Below, one piece after another: positions 26,019-34,118 of a stretch of 56,333 bases of DNA (positions within the stretch are counted from its first letter, which is position 1; every line of letters starts with the position of its first letter). The notes beneath the pieces are model-generated. The model was not told the DNA's origin and ran no database searches. It was given only the letters and a program-made list of their open reading frames with translations. Made by a program: the position numbers and the translations under genes. Source of the DNA: Paracoccus nototheniae (lineage in GTDB: Bacteria; Pseudomonadota; Alphaproteobacteria; Rhodobacterales; Rhodobacteraceae); NCBI RefSeq assembly GCF_004335005.1, contig NZ_RQRT01000019.1, positions 1-56,333 on the forward strand, written 5' to 3'.

Positions 26019-26968
26019 CTGACGTCTGCCGCTTTGCAGCCCCGCATGATCACGTCTTTCTCGGTCTGGACCATCACCGCAATGAGCGTCGGACCTGGGC
26101 CGTGATTGCGATCACCAGCGCGATGATGGTCATCGAGGTCACGGCGGGGACCGTTTTTGGTTCGATGGCGCTGGTGGCGGATGGATGGCACATGGCGACC
26201 CATGCGGCGGCTTTGCTGATTGCCGCTTTGGCCTATCGGTTCGCGCGGCGCAGGGCCGATGACCGCCGGTTTACCTTCGGGACAGGTAAGCTTGGTGATC
26301 TCGCGGGCTTTGGCAGCGCCGTAATACTGGCTTTGATCGCCCTGCTGATCGGGTGGGAAAGCGTGAAGCGCCTGATCGATCCGGTGGCGATCAGCTTCGG
26401 ACAGGCAATCACGGTCGCGGTAGTTGGCCTGATCGTTAATCTGGGCTGCGCGTGGCTGCTTCGCGACGATCATGGACACCACCATGGCCACTCACATGCG
26501 CACGGGCACCATCATGGCCACGATCACAGTCATGGGCATGGTCATCGGGACAACAACCTGCGTGCTGCCTATCTGCACGTGCTGGCGGATGCCCTGACAT
26601 CGGTTCTGGCCATCGTGGCACTGGTCCTCGGACGCCAGTTCGGTTGGCTCTGGATGGACCCTCTGATGGGCATCGTCGGGGGGCTGGTCATCGCGCGCTG
26701 GTCCTGGGGGCTGATCCGGGACACCGGCCAGGTGCTTCTGGATTATATCCCCGAGGACGAGGACCTGCCCGACGAGATCCGTGCAGCCATCGAGACCGAC
26801 ACTGACAGGATTGTCGATCTGCATGTCTGGCAGCTTGGACCGGGCCATCACGGCGCCATCCTGTCGATAGAAAGCCAGGCGCCTCGCGACGCCGCGACTT
26901 ATCGGTCCCGACTGGCGCATATTCCGGATCTGTCGCACCTGACGATCGAGGTAACCCGTGCCGGCTGA
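26015..26968 (+). CDS. dmeF: Cation diffusion facilitator exporter (DmeF-like Co/Ni/Zn efflux)
   Basis: This 317-residue inner-membrane antiporter has six membrane helices. The helix-2 metal motif is VADGWHMATHAAAL, giving H59-x3-H63, and the helix-5 motif is HVLADALTS (HxxxD). A long His loop lies between helices 4 and 5 (HGHHHGHSHAHGHHHGHDHS), and a cytoplasmic C-terminal domain follows (DRIVDLHVWQLGPGHHGAIL). The ADGWHMATH form is characteristic of DmeF relatives. Translation is coupled to the sensor gene. The role is protection from excess divalent metal. Confidence 0.87.
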   Translation: MTDVCRFAAPHDHVFLGLDHHRNERRTWAVIAITSAMMVIEVTAGTVFGSMALVADGWHMATHAAALLIAALAYRFARRRADDRRFTFGTGKLGDLAGFGSAVILALIALLIGWESVKRLIDPVAISFGQAITVAVVGLIVNLGCAWLLRDDHGHHHGHSHAHGHHHGHDHSHGHGHRDNNLRAAYLHVLADALTSVLAIVALVLGRQFGWLWMDPLMGIVGGLVIARWSWGLIRDTGQVLLDYIPEDEDLPDEIRAAIETDTDRIVDLHVWQLGPGHHGAILSIESQAPRDAATYRSRLAHIPDLSHLTIEVTRAG

Positions 26969-26972
26969 CGCC

Positions 26973-27983
26973 TCAGCCAAGCTTCATCCAATGAACCCGA
27001 CCGTTCGCATCCGCGGCGAACAACCATCCTTGATCCGTGGCCACAGCAAGCCCTTCGATCGCAGGGCCCGGCAGCTGCTTGATGAACTTCGCGATAGCAT
27101 CCTCGTTGGCGTCCGAGACCATGATCCGACCATCTGCAAAACCCGCAATCGCCATATCCTGCCCGGGCAGACCCAAAATGGCCGTCACCAGGGTTTTTTC
27201 ATGGTCGCATATCTGCAGGGGTGCCCGGTTCATGGGGCCGTTTGCACCGTCGAACGCCCATAGGATTGCACTGTCCGCGCCGGTCGTGGCCAGCCAGGGA
27301 CGGGCACCAGTCCAGCTCCAGCCTTTGACCTTGGCCGGATAGCCCGTCATCCGCAGCTCCGCCTTGTCGCGGATCCTCCAGCCATGCAGGGCGTTTTCCT
27401 GCATCGCCGTGACCACGAAGCGGTCGTCAGGGGACCATGTCACGGCGACATGGCTGCCGGCCCATTTCAAGGAAGATGCTTTCCAGCGGCGCTTCTCGTG
27501 CGTCCAGATCGTGACGCCCCCATAATGCGCAACGGCCAGTCTTCGGCCTTTGCGATCAAATGCCAGTCCGCCGACGGTCGAGGGATGCTCCAGCACATCC
27601 TGACGTCCATCCGGCTCGTGCAGATGCACTTGCTTGCCCACCGAACACGCCCAAAGACCATTTTCCGACCCTGCAATGCTGTCCACCCATTTGCGCGGGA
27701 ACTGGGTCAGCTGTCGGAAGCCGTCTTCTGTCGTCAAAACCACTGAACCATCATCGCCACCGGTCAGCAGCGATGCGCCGACGCGGGCTGCGCAGAGGAT
27801 CGAACCTTTGTGCAGGAGCTGCGTCTCGACGGGCTTGTCGGGGTGAAACACCCGCATCTGCCCGTCGCCCCACAGCGAATGGACGGCGTGGGCGCCGCTG
27901 AAGGCCGCGACGATCACCTGTCCGGTCTCTACGATCTGTGCTCGAGCCTCGATCGAAGTCGCCTCGATAAGTCCGGTCGTCAT
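26973..27983 (-). CDS. WD40-repeat-like protein coupled to CobW
   Basis: This 336-residue beta-propeller-like protein has no signal peptide. Repeats are weak but regular: SLWGDGQMRVFHPD, LLTGGDDGSVVLTTEDGF, LAVAHYGGVTIWTHEKRR, VVTAMQENALHGWRIRDKA, LATTGADSAILWAFDGANG, AIAGFADGRIMVSDANED and FAADANGRVHWM, about seven blades. Its ATG originally overlapped the cobW stop (ATGA), so the two were translationally coupled. The cobW frameshift (see the next gene) now places the stop 10 bases upstream of that point. It is probably zinc-regulated with cobW. The molecular role is unknown; a scaffold for zinc-chaperone clients is only a guess. Confidence 0.72.
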   Translation of the reverse strand: MTTGLIEATSIEARAQIVETGQVIVAAFSGAHAVHSLWGDGQMRVFHPDKPVETQLLHKGSILCAARVGASLLTGGDDGSVVLTTEDGFRQLTQFPRKWVDSIAGSENGLWACSVGKQVHLHEPDGRQDVLEHPSTVGGLAFDRKGRRLAVAHYGGVTIWTHEKRRWKASSLKWAGSHVAVTWSPDDRFVVTAMQENALHGWRIRDKAELRMTGYPAKVKGWSWTGARPWLATTGADSAILWAFDGANGPMNRAPLQICDHEKTLVTAILGLPGQDMAIAGFADGRIMVSDANEDAIAKFIKQLPGPAIEGLAVATDQGWLFAADANGRVHWMKLG

Positions 27984-28952
27984 AGCACCCTACACGCCTC
28001 GAACCCCTCGCGCAGATCCATGCTGTCCAGATTGCGGCCAATGAAGACCAGCTTGGATTGACGCGGCCCTTCCGGCCACGGCCCCAGGAGACTGCTGTCC
28101 ATCAGCATATGCACGCCCTATATGCACGCCCTGAATGACGAAGCGCTGATCCTCGCCTGCAAAATGGAGAATGCCCTTGGAGCGCAAGATGTCCTGCCCC
28201 TTCTGCTGCAGCAAGCGCGAGAACCAGGCATTGAACAACACCGGCTCCAGCGGCTGATCAAGGCGCAGCGAGATCGAGGTGATGTCCTCCTCATGCTCAT
28301 GCGTGTGATCCTCATCGAGAAAATCCGGCTCGATTTCCAACACTCGATCCAGCTTGAAGGCATCGAGGCCCAACACCTGATCCAACGCCACCCCGCAGCG
28401 TTCCGTCCTCACGATGCGCGCATAGGGATTGATCGACTTGATCCGCGCCTCGACCGCTGCCAGCGCAGCAGCGTCGACCAGATCGACCTTGTTCAGCAGG
28501 ATCACGTCGGCAAAGGCGATCTGCTCTGCGGCCTCATGCGCCTCATTCAGATGCGTTGCCAGATTAACGGCATCGACAACCGTGACGATCGCGTCCAGCC
28601 GCGTCTTCGCTGCCACGTCCTGATCGACATAGAAGGTCTGCGCCACGGGGGCCGGATCGGCCATGCCGGTTGTTTCGATCAGGATGCCGTCCAGATCACG
28701 GCGTTTCATCAAACCAGCCAAAATCCGGATCAGATCCCCGCGCACGGTGCAACAGATGCAGCCGTTGTTCATCTCGAAGATCTCTTCATCAGCATCGACG
28801 ACCAGCTCATTGTCGATGCCGGTCTCACCAAACTCGTTGACGATCACGGCGTATTTTTGCCCATGCTGCTCGGTCAGGATCCGGTTCAGCAGGGTTGTTT
28901 TTCCGGCGCCAAGAAATCCTGTCAGGACCGTCACGGGGACTTGAGAGTTCAT
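27980..28952 (-). pseudogene. CobW/ZigA-type zinc-chaperone GTPase, frameshifted by a 13-bp tandem duplication
   Basis: COG0523 GTPases deliver zinc to client enzymes under starvation. The first ~273 residues are intact: Walker [10 protein letters not shown] (K18), the metal-binding CICC at 65-68 in [13 protein letters not shown], the guanine motif LLNKVD, and a His/Asp/Glu run [12 protein letters not shown]. At residue ~274 a 13-bp tandem duplication shifts the frame. The current frame ends at 27990 with an unrelated tail ([14 protein letters not shown]...). Removing one repeat unit restores the conserved tail HMLMDSS...[19 protein letters not shown], 319 residues, whose TGA overlaps the WD40 gene's ATG. 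The broken length (320) is nearly the same, so the defect is easy to miss. Activity of the altered form is unknown. Confidence 0.85.
28107..28132. repeat. 13-bp tandem duplication inside cobW copy 1
   Basis: ATATGCACGCCCT occurs twice back to back (28107-28119 and 28120-28132). The unit is not a multiple of three. Loss of one copy restores the conserved CobW C terminus. Replication slippage could create or reverse it. Confidence 0.9.
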
Positions 28953-28990
28953 GCTGAGCCTTTCTGCTTCGGCAGGTAGTGGCCGATATA

Positions 28991-29010
28991 TGTAATATCA
29001 TCACATTATA
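28991..29010. promoter_or_regulatory. Zur-box-like palindrome upstream of cobW copy 1
   Basis: TGTAATATCATCACATTATA is an imperfect inverted repeat resembling the alphaproteobacterial Zur box (core GTAATGTTATAACATTAC). It lies 39-58 bases before the cobW start. Zur with zinc would repress here, inducing the chaperone in zinc starvation. Confidence 0.65.
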
Positions 29011-29068
29011 GCGTGTTTGCATTGGGCGACAATGCCTCAACTGGATTTCGGACATAACGCTGCTTGCG

Positions 29069-29089
29069 TTATGTTATAGTATAACATAA
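29069..29089. promoter_or_regulatory. Perfect Zur-type palindrome upstream of the DUF1636/ABC operon
   Basis: TTATGTTATA and TATAACATAA form a perfect 10-bp inverted repeat around a single G, very close to the Zur consensus. A second perfect inverted repeat, CATAACGC-TGCTT-GCGTTATG (29053-29073), overlaps its left edge. The site lies between the divergent cobW and DUF1636 genes and about 100 bases before the latter, so it probably controls the importer operon and may help repress cobW. Confidence 0.75.
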
Positions 29090-29192
29090 TTGGTTGCGGT
29101 CAGAGCTTTCCCTATGAGGCATTTATGTCCGTCTGTGCTGCACGCACTTTTCCTTGGGTCAGCCTCGGCCGTGTTCCTTCGCCGCGTCAACC

Positions 29193-29609
29193 ATGACGAT
29201 GGATACCCCCCTGCGCCCGCTGGTGGCCGTGCCTGCCTATACTGTGGTGCAATCGGCGCCGCGTCAGATCCTTGTCTGCAAAGCACGCAAGCCGGACGGC
29301 ACCGGCGCGACCCTCATGCGCTGCTTGCGCGTGGCGATTGCGGCGGCGGGGCTGACACGAGACCTTGAGGACGCAGGCTCGGCCTGTCTTGGCGGATGCG
29401 ACCGGCCCTCTACATTGGCGTTTCGCGCGAAGGGCAAGGCGCTGTGGTATTTCGGGGACCTGCCCCCTGTCGGACCGCTTGACGCGCTGATCGCGTTTGC
29501 CCGTCTGTATCCCGCCCTGCCCGACGGCTGGTGCAAAGGATCGGATTGCCCGACCCCTTTGCGCCCCGCCACGCTGGCGCGTACTCCCGCCTCAGTAGTT
29601 GCCCCATGA
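29193..29609 (+). CDS. DUF1636-family protein at the head of a metal-regulated ABC operon
   Basis: This 138-residue protein matches DUF1636 in outline: an N-terminal strand with Cys (PRQILVCKARKPDGTG), LMRCLRVAIAAAGL, the conserved SACLGGCDRPSTLAF (two Cys, residues ~68-82), then LWYFGDLPP and DALIAFARLY. The usual first CxxC is only VCKA here. There is no signal peptide. The start (ATG 29193, or 29199) lacks a clear ribosome-binding site and is uncertain. It overlaps the ATPase gene by ATGA. Function is unknown; the palindromic Zur site and ABC partners suggest handling of zinc or a zinc-replacing cofactor. Confidence 0.7.
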   Translation: MTMDTPLRPLVAVPAYTVVQSAPRQILVCKARKPDGTGATLMRCLRVAIAAAGLTRDLEDAGSACLGGCDRPSTLAFRAKGKALWYFGDLPPVGPLDALIAFARLYPALPDGWCKGSDCPTPLRPATLARTPASVVAP

Positions 29610-30382
29610 CGCCCGCAGTAGAGCTTTGCAATGTCAGCTGGGGGCCGGCGCGTGGCCCGGACATCCTGTCCGGGATCGGCTTTGCCGTACCGGCAGGGCA
29701 GATCATGGCGATCTGTGGCGCGAACGGCGCGGGCAAATCGTCGCTGCTGCGGCTGATCTATCGCCATCACGCGCCGCGACAGGGCATCGTGCAGCTGATG
29801 GGGCGCGACTTGTGGTCCACTCCCGCCCAGGCTGTGGCCCGCGATCTGGCCACCGTGCTGCAAGAACAGCCCACCGATTTCGCGCTGTCGGCCCGTCAGA
29901 TCGTAGCTCTGGGCCGCTTGCCGCATCGGCGGGGCTGGGCGGTGTCCCTGTCTTCGCCCGACGCGCAGGACGCCTGCATCGTGGCCGACGCCATGCAGCG
30001 TATGGACCTGACAGCGCTGGCCGATCGCGCTTTCGACACCCTGTCGGGCGGCGAACGGCAGAGGGTCATGGTCGCCCGCGCGCTCGCCCAGCAGCCGCAG
30101 GTGATCGTGCTGGACGAGCCGACGAACCATCTGGATATCCGTCACCAGTTGGAACTGCTGGAATTGTTGCGTGGGCTGGGCCTGACGGTGATTGCCACGC
30201 TGCACGACCTGACGCTGGCCGCCGAATTCGCTGAACGCGTGCTGGTGCTGGATCGGGGTCGTATCCTGGCCGACGGCCCGCCCGATCAGGCGCTGACCGA
30301 ACCCGTGCTGGCCCGGGCCTTTCGGGTGGGCGCGCGCATCGACCGTTCGGGGCCCGCACCCCGCTTCGCCTTTCATCTGTGA
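29606..30382 (+). CDS. ABC transporter ATP-binding protein, FecE/BtuD-like
   Basis: This 258-residue ATPase is of the iron-siderophore/cobalamin importer class. It has Walker A GANGAGKSS, Q-loop ATVLQEQPTDFALSARQIVA, signature LSGGERQRVMVA, Walker B VIVLDEPTNHLDIRHQ (the NHLD form typical of FecE) and switch ATLHDL. Its start overlaps the DUF1636 stop. With the next two genes it makes a complete importer. The ligand is not evident. Confidence 0.88.
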   Translation: MTPAVELCNVSWGPARGPDILSGIGFAVPAGQIMAICGANGAGKSSLLRLIYRHHAPRQGIVQLMGRDLWSTPAQAVARDLATVLQEQPTDFALSARQIVALGRLPHRRGWAVSLSSPDAQDACIVADAMQRMDLTALADRAFDTLSGGERQRVMVARALAQQPQVIVLDEPTNHLDIRHQLELLELLRGLGLTVIATLHDLTLAAEFAERVLVLDRGRILADGPPDQALTEPVLARAFRVGARIDRSGPAPRFAFHL

Positions 30383-30405
30383 CGACCTTGAAAAGGACCG
30401 CCCCG

Positions 30406-31338
30406 ATGATCCGCCTGCCCCTTGCCGCGCTGCTGCTGTCCGCCGCCCCCGCACTGGCCCATCCCGTGACTGTTCAAAGCTGCGACCGGCAGGTAACGTT
30501 CGACGCCCCCCCGGCTCGCGCGGTGTCGAACGACGACAACCTGACCGAGATGATGCTGGTCCTGGGCCTGCGCGACCGGATGGTCGGCTATACCGGCATT
30601 TCGGGGTGGAAAACGCTGGACGAACAGATGCGTGAGGGGGTGGCCGAACTACCCGAACTTTCTGAAAAATATCCCTCCAAGGAGGTGCTGGCCGGGGCTG
30701 AGGCTGATTTCTTTTTCGCGGGCTGGAATTACGGAATGAAGGTCGGCGGCGAGGTCACGCCCGACACCCTGACCCCCTTTGGCATTCAGGTCTATGAGCT
30801 GACGGAAAGCTGCATCCATCTGGGCCCTCGTCCCCGCGCCAGCATGGAGGACCTGTATACCGATATCGCCAATCTGGGCCGCATCTTCGGCGTCGAGGAC
30901 CGGGCCGAGGCGCTGATCGCTGGCTGGCGCGACGAATTATCTGCGCTGACCGCGGGCGTGGACCGCGCTACCCCTTTGCGCGTCTTCGTCTATGACAGCG
31001 GACAAGAGACGCCCTTTACCGCCGGCGCCCATGCAATGCCCACCGCCCTGATCGAGGCCGCGGGAGGGCGCAACATCATGGACGATCTGGACAAGAGCTG
31101 GGCCGAGATCGGATGGGAGCCGGTGATTGACCGCAATCCGCAGGTGGTCGTGATCGTGAATTATGGCGACGTGACGGCCGGGCAAAAGATTGACTTCATG
31201 AAGACCAGCCCGGCTCTGGCGGAGATCGACGCGGTCAGGAACGACCGTTTCGTGGTGCTGGACTATGTCGAGGCCACGCCCGGTCCCCGTAACATCAGCG
31301 CGGTCGAGACGTTGGTCCACGCCTTTGCACAGGACTGA
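30406..31338 (+). CDS. ABC transporter substrate-binding protein, FepB/BtuF-like
   Basis: This 310-residue periplasmic protein has a signal peptide (MIRLPLAALLLSAAPALA) and the two-lobe TroA/BtuF-type fold. The mature N terminus is HPVTVQSCDRQVTFDAPPAR, followed by DNLTEMMLVLGLRDRMVGYT and later IGWEPVIDRNPQVVVIVNYG and PSALAEIDAVRND-like text. The ATG is preceded by AAAGGA; a GTG nine codons earlier overlaps the ATPase stop. Close relatives of this trio have been provisionally labelled F420-0 or siderophore transporters; the zinc-type regulation argues for a metal complex here (inference). Confidence 0.83.
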   Translation: MIRLPLAALLLSAAPALAHPVTVQSCDRQVTFDAPPARAVSNDDNLTEMMLVLGLRDRMVGYTGISGWKTLDEQMREGVAELPELSEKYPSKEVLAGAEADFFFAGWNYGMKVGGEVTPDTLTPFGIQVYELTESCIHLGPRPRASMEDLYTDIANLGRIFGVEDRAEALIAGWRDELSALTAGVDRATPLRVFVYDSGQETPFTAGAHAMPTALIEAAGGRNIMDDLDKSWAEIGWEPVIDRNPQVVVIVNYGDVTAGQKIDFMKTSPALAEIDAVRNDRFVVLDYVEATPGPRNISAVETLVHAFAQD

Positions 31339-31341
31339 GCC

Positions 31342-32388
31342 ATGACTGATAGTACCGCCCCCTTGTCGGCGCATCGCCTCTGGCCCCGACTTGGGCTGGG
31401 CGGCATTTTGGCAGTCGTACTGATCCTGTCGATCGGAGTCGCAGTATCGGTGGGGGCGGTGGCCGTGCCGCTGTCCAGCGTGGGTGCCGTAGTGCTGGAC
31501 CGACTGTTGCCGGGGCTGATTGCCCATGACGTCGGGGCGGGGCATGCCAGCATCATCTGGCAGATCCGCTTGCCGCGGGTCATTCTTGCCGGACTGGTCG
31601 GCGCAGGGCTCGGGCTGGTCGGCGCCGCGCTGCAATCGGTCACGCGCAACCCGCTGGCCGATCCGCATCTGCTGGGCATCTCTTCGGGCGGAGCGTTCGG
31701 GGCGATCGCGGCGCTGCTGCATCTGGGGATGTTCTTGGGCCCACTGACGGTGCCGCTGATGGCCTTTGGCGGCGCGCTGATTGCCACGGCAATGGTGCTG
31801 GGCGTGGCGCATCTGGCAGGGGCGCACAGCGCCGACCGGCTGGTGCTGACCGGGGTAGCTGTCAGCTTCGTCATCATGGCCTGCGCTAATATCCTGATCT
31901 TTCTTGGCGATCCGCGTGCGACCCATACGGTCCTCTTCTGGATGCTGGGCGGGCTTGGACTGGCACAGTGGTCGCATCTGCTGTGGCCGTTGGCCGTGCT
32001 GCTGCCCTGCGGCCTGTGGCTTTGGGCGCAGGCGGATCGCCTGAACGCCATGAGCCTTGGCGACGAGACCGCCGCAAGCCTGGGGCTGGAGGTGGGGCGT
32101 TTTCGCCTGACCGTCTTCGTGGTGGCCGCAATGATCACTGGGGTCATGGTCGCCTTTTCCGGGCTGATCGGCTTTGTCGGGCTGATGATGCCGCATCTGG
32201 TGCGCATGGTCGTCGGCGGCGACAATGCCCGCGTACTGCCGGGCTCCGCCTTCTCCGGTGCGGTCTTCCTGATCGGCGCCGACGCACTGGCCCGTGTCGC
32301 CATGGCCCCCGAGGATATTCCCATCGGCGTTGTCACCGGGCTGACGGGCGGCATCTTCTTCATCTGGATCATGAGCAGGCGCCACTGA
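31342..32388 (+). CDS. ABC transporter permease, FecCD/BtuC family
   Basis: This 348-residue permease has about ten membrane helices. Family marks are IIWQIRLPRVILAGLVGAGL (residues ~70-90), LQSVTRNPLADPHLLGISSG, the late motif GLIGFVGLMMPHLVRMVVGG and the C-terminal PIGVVTGLTGGIFFIWIM. As a single permease gene it presumably works as a homodimer with two copies of the upstream ATPase. It ends 71 bp before aztA copy 1, and a new Zur-like site lies between. Confidence 0.9.
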   Translation: MTDSTAPLSAHRLWPRLGLGGILAVVLILSIGVAVSVGAVAVPLSSVGAVVLDRLLPGLIAHDVGAGHASIIWQIRLPRVILAGLVGAGLGLVGAALQSVTRNPLADPHLLGISSGGAFGAIAALLHLGMFLGPLTVPLMAFGGALIATAMVLGVAHLAGAHSADRLVLTGVAVSFVIMACANILIFLGDPRATHTVLFWMLGGLGLAQWSHLLWPLAVLLPCGLWLWAQADRLNAMSLGDETAASLGLEVGRFRLTVFVVAAMITGVMVAFSGLIGFVGLMMPHLVRMVVGGDNARVLPGSAFSGAVFLIGADALARVAMAPEDIPIGVVTGLTGGIFFIWIMSRRH

Positions 32389-32419
32389 TTGTCCGGCACG
32401 ATCGCCTTGCACCCGCGCA

Positions 32420-32440
32420 AAATGTTACGTAATCACATTT
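32420..32440. promoter_or_regulatory. Zur-box-like site upstream of aztA copy 1
   Basis: AAATGT and ACATTT arms are separated by nine bases (TACGTAATC), and the element sits 20 bases before the aztA ATG. Arm sequence and length resemble the Zur boxes near 29000, consistent with zinc repression of the azt operon. Confidence 0.6.
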
Positions 32441-32459
32441 ACTATTAGGGGAAGATCAG

Positions 32460-33233
32460 ATGGGGCGCAGCGTGGCAGGACAGAACGAGATGGTCGTAGA
32501 ACTGACCGATCTGACTGCCGGCTATGCCAGCCATGCAGCGATCCACCATCTCAACGGCGGGTTTGCACGCGGGTCGCTGACCGCGATCGTCGGGCCGAAC
32601 GGATCTGGTAAATCCACGCTGCTCAAGACCATTGCTCACCTGCTGGCCCCGATGAGTGGGTCTTGCCACAGACAACCGGGGAGGGCCCTGGCCTATCTGC
32701 CGCAGCTGTCGGAGCTGGACCGCGCCTTTCCCGCACGGGTGGTCGATCTGGTGGCACTTGGACTTTGGCAGCGGCGCGGGTTGCTAGGGCGGCATCGGGC
32801 GCAGGACCGGGACCGGGTCACCGCCGCGTTGGCGCAGGTCGGGCTGGACGGGTTCGCCACGCGGCCCCTGGACACGCTGTCTGGCGGCCAGTTGCAGCGG
32901 ACATTGTTTGCCCGTGTGCTGGTGCAGGATGCGGACCTCATCCTGCTGGACGAACCCTTCAACGCCATCGACGACAAGACCATCCGCGACCTACTCGCGT
33001 TGATCGGGCATTGGCATGCCGAGGGGCGGACTGTCGTCACCGTTGCCCATGATCTGTCGCTGGTCAGGGCCCATTTCCCTCAGACGCTGCTACTGGCGCG
33101 CAGCGCAGTGGCCTGGGGCGACACCGCCACTGTGCTGACTGACGCCAATATCGCCCGCGCCCGCAGCTTCCAGGAAGCGTGGGACGAGGCCGCCCCATGG
33201 TGCGCCCCTGAAGGTCAGTGGCGGGCCGCATGA
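32460..33233 (+). CDS. aztA: Zinc ABC transporter ATP-binding protein AztA (copy 1)
   Basis: This 257-residue ATPase is of the manganese/zinc (cluster A-I) importer type. It has Walker A GPNGSGKST, the region LAYLPQLSELDRAFP in place of a long Q-loop, signature LSGGQLQRTLFA, Walker B LILLDEPFNAIDDKT and switch TVAHDL. AGGGGA precedes the ATG. It overlaps aztB by ATGA. It is clearly homologous throughout to the inverted copy at 39387-40157. Confidence 0.9.
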   Translation: MGRSVAGQNEMVVELTDLTAGYASHAAIHHLNGGFARGSLTAIVGPNGSGKSTLLKTIAHLLAPMSGSCHRQPGRALAYLPQLSELDRAFPARVVDLVALGLWQRRGLLGRHRAQDRDRVTAALAQVGLDGFATRPLDTLSGGQLQRTLFARVLVQDADLILLDEPFNAIDDKTIRDLLALIGHWHAEGRTVVTVAHDLSLVRAHFPQTLLLARSAVAWGDTATVLTDANIARARSFQEAWDEAAPWCAPEGQWRAA

Positions 33234-34099
33234 TGTGGACGCTGCTTGTTACCCCTTTCACCGAATTCGCCTTCATGCAGCGGGCGCTGGCCGGGGCGCT
33301 GATGCTGTCGCTGTCGGCCTGTCCAGTCGGTGTCTTTCTGACGCTGCGCCGGATGAGCCTGACGGGCGATGCCATGGCCCATGCCATCCTGCCCGGTGCT
33401 GCGGCGGGGTTTCTGATCTTTGGACTGGAAATCTGGCCCATGACGCTCGGCGGGCTGATCGCCGGCGCGCTGGTAGCCCTCGGCGCGGGCGCGGTCGCAC
33501 GCCTGACCGTCCAGCACGAGGATGCCTCTATGGCGGCCTTCTATCTGATCTCGCTGTCGGTCGGCGTGGTGATGGTCAGCCTTCGTGGCTCCAGCGTCGA
33601 TCTGATGCATGTTCTGTTTGGGACCGTGCTGGCGCTGGACGATGCGGCGCTGCTGCTGATCGGGCTGGTGCTGGCGGTGACCGCGCTGGCCTTTTGTGTG
33701 CTGTGGCGCGCGCTGGTAGCGGAATGTCTGGACCCGCTGTTTCTACGCTCCGTCTCGGGATGGGGGACCGTGGTGCATTTCGCGTTCCTGGGGCTGGTCG
33801 TGCTGAACCTGGTCGCAGGGTTTCAGGCGCTTGGCACGTTGCTGTCGGTCGGCCTCATGATCCTGCCCGCCGCCGCCGCCCGGTTCTGGACGCAATCTGT
33901 GCTGCCCATGGTGGCGCTGGCGGTCGGCATCGGGGCGCTGTCCTCGGCCAGCGGACTGCTGCTCTCTTATCACCTGTCGCTGCCCTCGGGGCCGGCGATC
34001 ACCCTCTCGGCCGGGGCGGCTTATCTGCTGTCGGTCATCTTCGCGCCGCGCGGATTGCTGGTGCCCCGCCTGCCGCGCCGCAGCCACCGCACGGCCTGA
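33230..34099 (+). CDS. aztB: Zinc ABC transporter permease AztB (copy 1)
   Basis: This 289-residue permease has about eight membrane helices and ZnuB-family marks: FMQRALAGALMLSLSACPVG, MSLTGDAMAHAILPGAAAGF, SVDLMHVLFGTVLALDD and LMILPAAAARFWT. It is close to 90% identical by eye to the inverted copy, with differences scattered evenly, so the duplication is not recent. The start used overlaps the aztA stop; the next codon is also ATG. Confidence 0.9.
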   Translation: MMWTLLVTPFTEFAFMQRALAGALMLSLSACPVGVFLTLRRMSLTGDAMAHAILPGAAAGFLIFGLEIWPMTLGGLIAGALVALGAGAVARLTVQHEDASMAAFYLISLSVGVVMVSLRGSSVDLMHVLFGTVLALDDAALLLIGLVLAVTALAFCVLWRALVAECLDPLFLRSVSGWGTVVHFAFLGLVVLNLVAGFQALGTLLSVGLMILPAAAARFWTQSVLPMVALAVGIGALSSASGLLLSYHLSLPSGPAITLSAGAAYLLSVIFAPRGLLVPRLPRRSHRTA

Positions 34100-34118
34100 C
34101 TCCATGAAAGGAACCCCG

